DNA of 11,817 nt from Scytalidium lignicola (taxonomy: Eukaryota; Ascomycota; Leotiomycetes). The DNA is taken from positions 1 through 11,817 of the forward strand of contig NCSJ02000640.1 in assembly GCA_002812745.2 (NCBI GenBank), read 5' to 3'. This document shows, piece after piece, positions 1-7,145 of this stretch. How positions within the stretch are numbered: the first letter of the stretch is position 1; each line of letters starts with the position of its first letter. Under the pieces are notes generated by a model. It worked only from the letters and a program-made list of their open reading frames with translations. It did not search any database and was not told the DNA's origin. The position numbers were made by a program, and so were the translations under genes.

Positions 1-38
1 TGAGGATAGCTGCTGACGCTGCTGCTGTGCACTTTCAG
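1..38 (+). other. Candidate 3' end of an intron in the NRPS gene
   Basis: A CTGAC branch-like site at 13-17 is followed about 20 nt later by a pyrimidine-rich run and CAG at 36-38. This would remove the in-frame stops at 1-3 and 7-9. The donor lies outside the window, and residues 39-110 do not match the usual start of a C domain clearly, so a rearrangement break is an alternative. Confidence 0.35.
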
Positions 39-1293
39 CACGCTGTCTAACCTCCTGTGCTGGGAAAACGAGGTAAGGAGGGGGTGTGATATTCCCCTTT
101 TTAACCTGCTCCGCAAAACCCCATCCACCACCGACAAAGGCATCGATCGAGAACTGCTCTTCCGTTCTTGCAAAGAGCTGGTCAGGACTCATGATATTCT
201 TCGCACTGTATTCATCGAACTCGAAGAAAAATTCTTTCAAGTCATCATAGATGAGATAGACGTTGTTTTGACCACGCAACGGTCAGATAGAGATCTTGAG
301 CAATACGTCAGTGACCTTTGCACGGCAGATATCGAATCAGATTTCCGCCTAGGATCTTCTTTCCTCAAGATCCTCCATGCAGAAGGCAATGACGGTCAGG
401 AATGTCTCATCATACGCTTATCTCATGCTCAATACGATGGCATCTCTTTGCCTAATCTACTTCGAGATCTGGAGACCGCGTACAGTGGAGGAAAAATTGT
501 TAATTTTGAACCGTTCCCATCGTACCTGGCACTAATCAGCGATGAACGTACTCGAACCAAAGCGCTCAATTACTGGCGCGATCTTCTAAACGGCTCATCA
601 CTATCCGTTTTGGCTGGACCGTCAGTGCAGCCTACGGATAAAGCGATATTCCAATCAAAACCCGTCGATATCTCCCAACGTCCAGAGGAGATTACCATAG
701 CAAACTTACTAACCGCAGCTTGGGCGGTTATCTTGGCTCGACGTCTCCAGAAGCCAGATGTGACATTCGGCAGCATATCTTCAGGACGAAACATCGGCTT
801 AGGAAGTGCAGATAATGCCATGGGTCCGTGTTATCAGTTCACGCCAGTCCGAGTCTCGTTCAAGTCTCAGTGGATAGCAATGGACCTCTTACGATTCGTT
901 CAGAGACAAAGCGCGGAATCTGCGGCATATGACTTTCTTGGGTTCGAACAGATATCGAAACAGTGTACACAATGGTCATCGGAGGCACGATTCTTCGATT
1001 CCATCGTGCATCATCAGGACTTTGAGGATTTCGACACTATGCCTTTTGCAGGGGGAACTTGTAGGGTGGAGATTTTAAATCCGCATGGGGATGCTGCTTA
1101 TCCTTTGAAGATCGTCTCGTTCGTCCAAAGAGGACAAACAAATGTTGGGGTAGTTGGAAGTAAAAGGGACGTGGGGTTTGTGGACTCAGTTCTCGATGAG
1201 CTGGTTGCAACTGTGCAGGGGTTAGCGATCTGCCAGTCGGAGCCTATCTTAACTGATAGTTACATCTGCACGCCAGTGAATGGATTACAATAA
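39..1293 (+). CDS. C-terminal condensation domain of a nonribosomal peptide synthetase (5' partial)
   Basis: The frame is open from about position 10 to a TAA at 1291-1293 and reads as one NRPS condensation (C) domain, which forms peptide bonds between carrier-bound intermediates. Seen: the conserved stretch with HDILRTVF at 190-213, the active-site motif SHAQYDG at 421-441 (a fungal SHxxxDG variant of HHxxxDG), SGRN near 781-792 and a GPC...TPVRV stretch at 825-855. About 418 codons fit one nearly whole C domain. No adenylation, carrier or thioesterase part follows, so this is the terminal domain; fungal NRPSs often end in such a domain. In-frame stops at 1-3 and 7-9 require an upstream intron or a break. 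A possible acceptor is CAG at 36-38 with branch-like CTGAC at 13-17, which is why 39 is used as start. The peptide product cannot be told. Confidence 0.8.
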
Positions 1294-2606
1294 TTGGTAC
1301 TTGTTAACCGTTGAGTTATTAAAATTAAATGTATAAACTTTAAATAACAGTATTGCAGATCCTATTACAGTTCAAGCCCGGCAATATAGCCCCTGATACT
1401 AAGTAGTTTAGATGATACACTCGCGTTATTATACTATTTCCCTACTGTTCACCAAAGATCCGGACGCATAGAACAGTTATATTGAACATATCCCTATGGA
1501 AAGAAGCTTAGCAGATTATTACAGTAATAGACCATTAAACAGCGGGTGCGTGAGTCTATTAGGCTTGGCTACAACTACACATGAATTCATTTTCTCGGAT
1601 TTCATATTATGTCGACAAAACCTATACATACATTTCATTTAATTACTGTAACATACGCCGTATTGATTTCAGTTTTAGGGATACACCATTGGTGTAATGT
1701 AATAAAAAAAATTTGTCGGCTCCTACTACGTGTAAGTGGGCCAAGCAAATTATCATCTAATCTGATGGTCTGATAATTTAAATTTGACATGGGTTCCTGC
1801 ATCGTAATCCACTGTATTTTTTTTCTCTGCTAGGAACATGGGATACTTGGAAGGTCCTATTGGATAATAATACGAGAATGAAATGCTCAAGGCTAGCGAA
1901 GGAACCCATCACGGTGGATCTAATAGTCTAATGCAGGCATTTCATAGGTTTCGAGTTAGTTCTGCCGACATCGGTGCCGACCTGCTGTATATTCTGAAGG
2001 GTTCTATTATTCGATACTACAGCAAGAATTTTTCCTTGGTGAAACAAGACTCATACACCCTTTGGCAACAAAGAATCAAAATATCGTCCAGAGCTATTTT
2101 AGTGCATGTATGGATACCCTCTTCATGTACTTGGGCCCATCTTGAGAACCAGCATCACTTATTTGATACGTAAATATTTGCATTCTTACACTCCCCCTCC
2201 GCCTGCACTGCGTGTAGCACATTGACTGCTCCACACATATCCCAGTCTCTCCCTTGCGAAGAAGTTTCATTTTTTTCTACTGTTAGTATGATATCATCAT
2301 ATAACACGTGAATTAGTCTCGCGATTGTTAGCTAGAGGGGGAAAACAAGCCCACTTAAGGCGGGTAGAGTCGGCTGCTTCACGTATAGTCCCTGGACAGA
2401 GCTTAGCTCACCTGTCCCTGAGGCGATTAACTTCTTCCCTTGGCTGTTCTGATTCCGTAAAGTCTACCACATTCTCGTTCCTGACTGCGCCTCATCATGG
2501 GCTTCCAATTTTGGCCAAAGGGCGGCCTTCCAGGCATTTTACATCATTACGTACGCATATACTCTTCTACAATTGCTTGCATTCCCATACATCTGTAACT
2601 GATACG
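1294..2606. other. AT-rich intergenic DNA with no assignable gene
   Basis: About 1.3 kb between the NRPS end and the esterase. The only open frames, about 95 codons each at 1883-2173 and 2325-2612, match no family I recognise. The second is in the same frame as the esterase but is not similar to the expected N-terminus. A short inverted repeat (TACACCA-T-TGGTGTA, 1682-1696) is too small to interpret. On the minus strand a purine-rich run near 2190-2204 is followed by TGTAAGAATG, the arrangement of a polypurine tract and the start of a 3' LTR; this is weak evidence for an old retrotransposon fragment. I see no tRNA or other RNA gene. Confidence 0.5.
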
Positions 2607-2612
2607 ATGTAG

Positions 2613-3611
2613 ACCGAAACGCTCGTCACCTTTGAATACACCTCCAACACCGCCAATAAACCTCATGGCCTTCTATTCATCGGTGGTCTGGGTGATGGCC
2701 TAGCAACAACATCTTACATGTCTGATATTGCACGTGCGTTACAGCCAACGCAATGGTCACTCTTCACCCTGAGTCTCTCCTCGTCCTACGGTCAGTGGGG
2801 TCTCGGCCACCTTGATAGAGATACCGATGAGATCGCCGAATGTGCACGATACATCTTGGATTACAAGGCAACCAAGTATGATAACAGCAAGATTGTCCTC
2901 ATGGGCCATTCAACTGGAAGTCAAGCCGTCTTGCATTACTTGCATAGACCAAATCCCCATATCAATACTCCTACATTTGATCCTTATCTTCAACATGTCG
3001 CCCGCCCTGCACTTGGCGGAGCTATTATGCAAGCACCTGTGTCCGACAGAGAAGCGATACAATGGGTGTTGAAGGAAGGGCTTGCAGGAAAACCACCGAG
3101 CGATCTGCAGCTCGTATTCAATCGGCTTCTATCTATTGCAAAAGACTCTTTGACCCGCGATCAGTCCTTTGACACTCTCTTACCATTATCTTTGACATCT
3201 CAAATCTATCCGCGAAACACTCCGGTAAGCTGCCGAAGATTTCTGAGTCTCATTAGTCCTGAGAGTCCCAACGCGTCCCAAGAAGATGACTTATTCAGCT
3301 CCGATCTAAGTGACGATCAGTTATTAAAAACTTTTGGGATGATCAAAGCCTAGGGTCTCCTAAAGGATAAATTAGTGGTTTTGATTTCAGGGGCCGATCA
3401 ATCGATTCCTGATTGGGTTGATAAGGAGAAGCTGTGGCAGAGGTGGAAAAACGCCGTTGATCATGGAGGGAAAGATCAAGTTTGGGATGATGAATATAGT
3501 GGAGTAATACCAGGTGCTTCGCACGCTTTAAGTAATGATGACCAGGCTGAGCCACGTAAGAATCTCGTTAAGAGAGTGTTAGGCTACTTAGGTCGATTGG
3601 AGAAAAATTAA
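2613..3611 (+). pseudogene. DUF1749-family alpha/beta-hydrolase (SidJ-like esterase), interrupted by TAG
   Basis: A single reading frame of 332 codons from 2613 to TAA at 3609-3611 reads as a complete DUF1749 protein, the family that includes the fungal siderophore esterase SidJ, which cleaves fusarinine-type siderophores in the cytosol. Counting Thr at 2613 as residue 1, the oxyanion-side motif FIGGLGDGL is at about 22-30, the nucleophile elbow GHSTG has Ser100, the likely acid is Asp262 in SGAD, and the catalytic His304 is in PGASHALSNDD. A TAG at 3351-3353 (codon 247) cuts the frame before the Asp and His, so the truncated product should be inactive. A second TAG at 2610-2612 directly precedes the conserved N-terminus; it follows an ATG at 2607, but could also be the AG of an intron acceptor. 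Starting at ATG 2718 would lose the oxyanion motif. Family assignment is strong; the siderophore substrate is only inferred. Confidence 0.8.
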
Positions 3612-3931
3612 AATATCAGACGCATGGCGTCCAGAGTCGATATCATATATGACAAGTAGAATTATAAGTATACACTTGGGTGTTGTTGCTCTGCCTGTCT
3701 GCTTGATTTTTATACTACATGCCAATTTTCGAACCCTAATTGTGGCTATGGCTCATATTACTTCTCAACTGCTCTCCCAGTTCTCTCGCACCCTTCAAAT
3801 ATAAATATTTGCAGATAGATCGTAAGTATTTCTTATTGTGGTAGGGATATCTCACACTGTACAGTAAGCACTGTAGAGACCACGTATGCGGACCCCCACT
3901 TCCTGTTTTATGCACCCCATACTAACACAGG
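3612..3931. other. Intergenic, no gene seen
   Basis: About 320 bp of AT-rich sequence downstream of the esterase. I find no conserved frame, RNA gene or repeat. An ACTAACACAG at 3921-3930 resembles a fungal intron acceptor just before the following remnant, but the branch-like CTAAC lies unusually close to the AG. Confidence 0.5.
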
Positions 3932-4382
3932 ATGTTTTATAAAGCGGATGTCAGCGATTCTCTTCAGAATCTTATTCCCCAGCATTCTAGTATCGATACC
4001 TTCCTCAAATATTGGCTCGATCGGAGGATCAATGCCTATCTTTTGAAGATCCATCGCGGTATGAAGCCGGAGAAGGAGCTGATGAGGTTTGCGTGCTTGA
4101 TGAGCCAGTCGACTAATCCTCATCGTCTATGGAAGTTAAATGCCGAGCAACCTGCGTCCGTCAATCTTCAAATTGGCTTAGTGCACAAAGAAACTATCAG
4201 GAGCTCTGATCAGCAGTAAAAGAGCGAACAAGGATCTCAAGGCATGTCGACGCCTTTACACCAGGCCCTTCATCGACTTTGCCTCGCAGAAATCCTATTA
4301 TGTGGACCCATACATCAATCCGGCTATCATGGCATCCTACCACTCTAATCTGTCTGAGGCAGCGGTTACAAGAGCTGCTTAG
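3932..4382 (+). pseudogene. Remnant resembling the C-terminal part of a DUF3435 protein
   Basis: From 3932 to the TAA at 4217-4219 the frame gives 95 residues whose pattern (a TFLKYWLDRR stretch, then RGMKPEKELMR, then MSQSTNPHR and a short linker) recalls the C-terminal part of fungal DUF3435 proteins, the tyrosine-recombinase-like family that includes Starship captains. Shifting frame at about 4212 gives a further 56 residues (to TAG at 4380-4382) starting with a basic KRANKDLKACRR stretch that continues sensibly, so a frameshift is likely. The N-terminal and catalytic parts are absent. The match is from recall of family patterns, not an alignment, and other fungal repeat proteins remain possible. 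If correct, it is a dead 3' fragment, not a functional recombinase. Confidence 0.4.
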
Positions 4383-4485
4383 CCCTGTCTCTGATGATTA
4401 ACCATCCACTCTTGAGCATCAAGAGTATTGGTGGGATCTTGACTAATCCACGCGCTAGAATCCTCATCCAGGTCCAGATACCTTA

Positions 4486-4516
4486 CGAGCCTAGTCAGAT
4501 GGGTCCGTGTTTTTAG
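4486..4516. repeat. Left terminal inverted repeat of the Tc1/mariner element
   Basis: It starts CGAGCCTAGTCAGATGGGTC and is the exact reverse complement of 5714-5744 over 31 bp. TTA precedes it at 4483-4485. Confidence 0.93.
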
Positions 4517-4562
4517 GCTATAAGCCATGTAAAATCATGATTATTATGTACACTCTTAGCAT

Positions 4563-5672
4563 TTAATTAGGAGTTGACCACCCATGGCGGTCCATTAGTA
4601 CATGGACCCAATGTTCTTGCTTTAATACTAATTGATTAATCCATTCCTGAGGTATGCGCTCCTATTCTTCTGTGATCATTTGTTCCATTTCGGCTACAGT
4701 TGTTGGCTGTTTTCGGCGTTTGTGCAATGCCTGTTTTATTCTCCTCCAACACTTCTCAATAGGGTTTATATCAGGAGATGTAAAAGGATAGGGCATTAAT
4801 ATAATGCCATGCTTTATGCGAAACCTTTGACAGCAATTATTTTTGGATTTATGGCCGTATACAGGATTTCCATCTTCCATAAATAAAGGCTCAGCAGATA
4901 AGTGAAGTGTATGTGTTATTACAGCAAAAGCCTCCAGAATTGGATGAATATGTGGCTCAGGGATTTGAGAAAGATAATCGACTTGTTTTAATGCACTTGT
5001 TTTGCCTGTTCCATTTATAAAGATTAAAGGACTCTTGTATTCATATCCAATTGCTCCCTATGCATTAACAAGTGTTGTATGTCCTCGGTGAAATTGATGT
5101 TGTATATAATCTAAATGGCAACGTTCTCCTTTTTTCCAAGTAACTTTTCTTTTTACTGTCCTGTCTCCTACTTGAAATGTGACTTCATCTGACCAAAGGA
5201 CCTTTAACCATTCTAAATGCCAGAATATATGAGTTATAGCCCATAACATTCGTTTTAAAACTTGTTGAGTTGTAAGATAAGGCTTCTGACAAGCAGTACA
5301 TCGATAATATCCTCTTTGTTTCATACATGTTGCTAATGTCTTTGGTGTGCAATTAAGATTTAATTCATCTCGTAACTCTGTCCAGTTTAAAACTCTTTGA
5401 TCTCATCCTGTTGATACATGCTTAATAGCCTTATCTACCTCGTCGTTGGTAAGGTGGTCAGAAGGGCCTCTATTTGGTCGTGCACGTTCTAGCTTATCGT
5501 AATTGAGAATTTTGACGATTGTTGTACGCCCAAGTTTATAACGCTCCATTAAACGCTCAATTGGTATCTTTGCAAAGCCATAAAGCTGGCGAATCGCCTC
5601 TTTATGCTTTGTAGGAATCTCATGGCCCTTTTCATGGTCAAAATCAAGTGGAGGAGTAGTAGGAATCTTCAT
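4563..5672 (-). pseudogene. Tc1/mariner-like transposase (DDE_3 superfamily), three nonsense codons
   Basis: One uninterrupted-phase frame of 369 codons runs from ATG 5672-5670 to TAA 4565-4563, a normal length for the family. A helix-turn-helix region lies at about residues 28-57 (QLYGFAKIPIERLMERYKLG). The DDE catalytic core shows Asp162 in LWSDEVTF, Asp267 in FMEDG and Glu306 in SPDINPIE; I count 38 residues between the second and third acids, more than the 34 of classical Tc1. Three in-frame stops break it: TGA at 5405-5403 (codon 90), TAG at 5060-5058 (codon 205, at the conserved Trp before GAIGY) and TAG at 4664-4662 (codon 337, at a Trp position before ERIPQEW). No indels were seen, so point mutation alone inactivated it. 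It could not make transposase, but the intact ends might still be mobilised by a related enzyme. Confidence 0.88.
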
Positions 5673-5713
5673 TTTGTATTGTAATATTAGGAATTGTGCG
5701 ATTCGGTTAATCA

Positions 5714-5744
5714 CTAAAAACACGGACCCATCTGACTAGGCTCG
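5714..5744. repeat. Right terminal inverted repeat of the Tc1/mariner element
   Basis: Exact reverse complement of 4486-4516, ending ...TGACTAGGCTCG, followed by TTA at 5745-5747. Confidence 0.93.
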
Positions 5745-6405
5745 TTACGTCGTCATACTTGGAGGGCCCATCATTCGTATGTCAGTCCGGTGAGTCCGAA
5801 TCCCACATATCGCAACCATCCAACTTGTCTTACAGGTGGAATATAGAATTGTGGCTTAGTAAGACCGTTTTGTTATTATCATTGTACCCTTTACAGCCTC
5901 TAAGGCCGCGGATTTAAGGATTCTGAGATTATGAGAACAATTTGTTGAGTTCTAGAACAAAGAGGCTAGCATAACCGTCTTACTGTCTCAGATCTTGGCT
6001 GTTTTTGGAAAGTAAAAGAAGAACATGATGGTATGTAAACTCCTAATCGGGAAATGCTACCTGAGTGAAGAGGCCAACCTCGGCTTGGCTCGTGCTGTTG
6101 TATTCGTACAGCTACGGGAAGCGGCCTTTTAGTATTTGTTTGGATTCGCGAATTACGAATTACGATTCAAATATAGCGGTTTCGAGAGTTCATATCCGAT
6201 CCGATTGCACAGAAAATCCGATTCGAAATCTCCCGTTAGAATCTACTTCTTGTCACACCAGAACTTGGTGAGAAATTAAAGTAGACCACAAAATGGATCC
6301 ATGCTATTTATTAGTTTTAGACGGCCATGTTATCATCACTGCAGTATTCAATCCAATTGGTATTGGTTGAGTAAGTATCGGTACTGAACTATTTTCTAAT
6401 CCGAA
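5745..6405. other. Intergenic DNA, no assignable gene
   Basis: About 660 bp right of the transposon. It includes a small direct repeat (CGAATTACGAATTACGA, 6149-6165) and several ATCCGAT-like words between 6190 and 6225, perhaps an old simple repeat. The 68-codon open frame at 6065-6271 shows no family resemblance. I see no RNA gene. Confidence 0.5.
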
Positions 6406-6544
6406 ATGTGGGGATTAACTCATACTGTAATTCTCCGGTTCGCTCTGGCTCGTACTTCAATAATCTTGGCTCCTAAACAAGGTCAGATCTATTTTGGTAT
6501 GGCCAAAAAGGAGCTCCACGCCGATCTAGGCCCTGTGTTATTGA

Positions 6545-7018
6545 GATGGGTCGCAAGACGAAGCAAGGCCTTACGATCGAACTCCTCGGCCGCGACTTAA
6601 AACTGGTCAGCATCGACGATGGTCAATAAGCAACTGGATACATACCCAATTATTAGAAAAGTTAGAATCAACTGCGCTCCAACATTTACAACAGGATTCT
6701 CGAGCGGAGTCTCCTGGGTTGTTTGCGCGAGCTTCATCAACTGCACATCCTTCGGATTTAACACGCAGAGCAAGCGGCCCAACCCCTTCATCAGATGACC
6801 AACCCGAACCCGAACTAGTTCTCCCTGAGGTGGAAATTCCAAATACAGGCCATCGAGATGTACAGTCTTCCAATGTTGCAGTTCCGAATCTCTACGATTT
6901 TAGCACATGGTTTCGTAGGACCAAGGCCCATAAAACCATCCATGGAAATGCACAGCTTTCCGATGAAGTTTCCACGATGACGCGCCGCGGCGAACCTGCG
7001 GCGAACTCCAAAGTCTAG
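6545..7018 (+). other. Unassigned long open frame without a start codon
   Basis: Frame 2 is open for 157 codons from just after a TGA at 6542-6544 to TAG at 7016-7018. The only in-frame ATG lies near the end. The translation has a short leucine/glutamine-rich start (LLEKLESTALQHLQQ near 6650-6694), then a Pro/Ser/Asp/Glu-rich part around 6776-6835. It could be a terminal exon or fossil of a lost gene. Another frame is open at 6406-6600 and a third at about 6532-6627, so the region may be one frame-broken coding remnant. It ends 127 bp ahead of the amidase start. I do not recognise the protein. Confidence 0.25.
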
Positions 7019-7145
7019 ATGACAATCTTACTTGACCACAGAAATATCCAGCCAACATTTAAGAATATTCCAGCTAGTTTAAATATTATATTTGCTCCAT
7101 AGATGTATCTTATTACTCCACTGATCATTAGTCATCAAAATAAAC

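Larger units (their letters stand above)
4486..5744 (-). mobile_element. Tc1/mariner-type DNA transposon, complete but decayed
   Basis: The 1259-bp element is bounded by perfect 31-bp terminal inverted repeats (4486-4516 and 5714-5744) and encloses a DDE_3-type transposase gene on the minus strand. The bases TTA stand on both sides (4483-4485 and 5745-5747). This contains the TA target duplication expected for Tc1/mariner, with one extra shared T that may be chance or part of the end. Perfect repeats suggest a fairly recent insertion, while the transposase is already inactivated by nonsense codons. Confidence 0.9.

Noticed and set aside
1883..2173. Plus-strand open frame of 96 codons
   Set aside because: No recognisable motif, in AT-rich DNA, no support for splicing or homology.
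2607..5060. UAG as a reassigned sense codon
   Set aside because: The likely ancestral residues differ between genes (Trp in the transposase, probably Gln in the esterase), so a single reassignment does not fit; point mutation is simpler.
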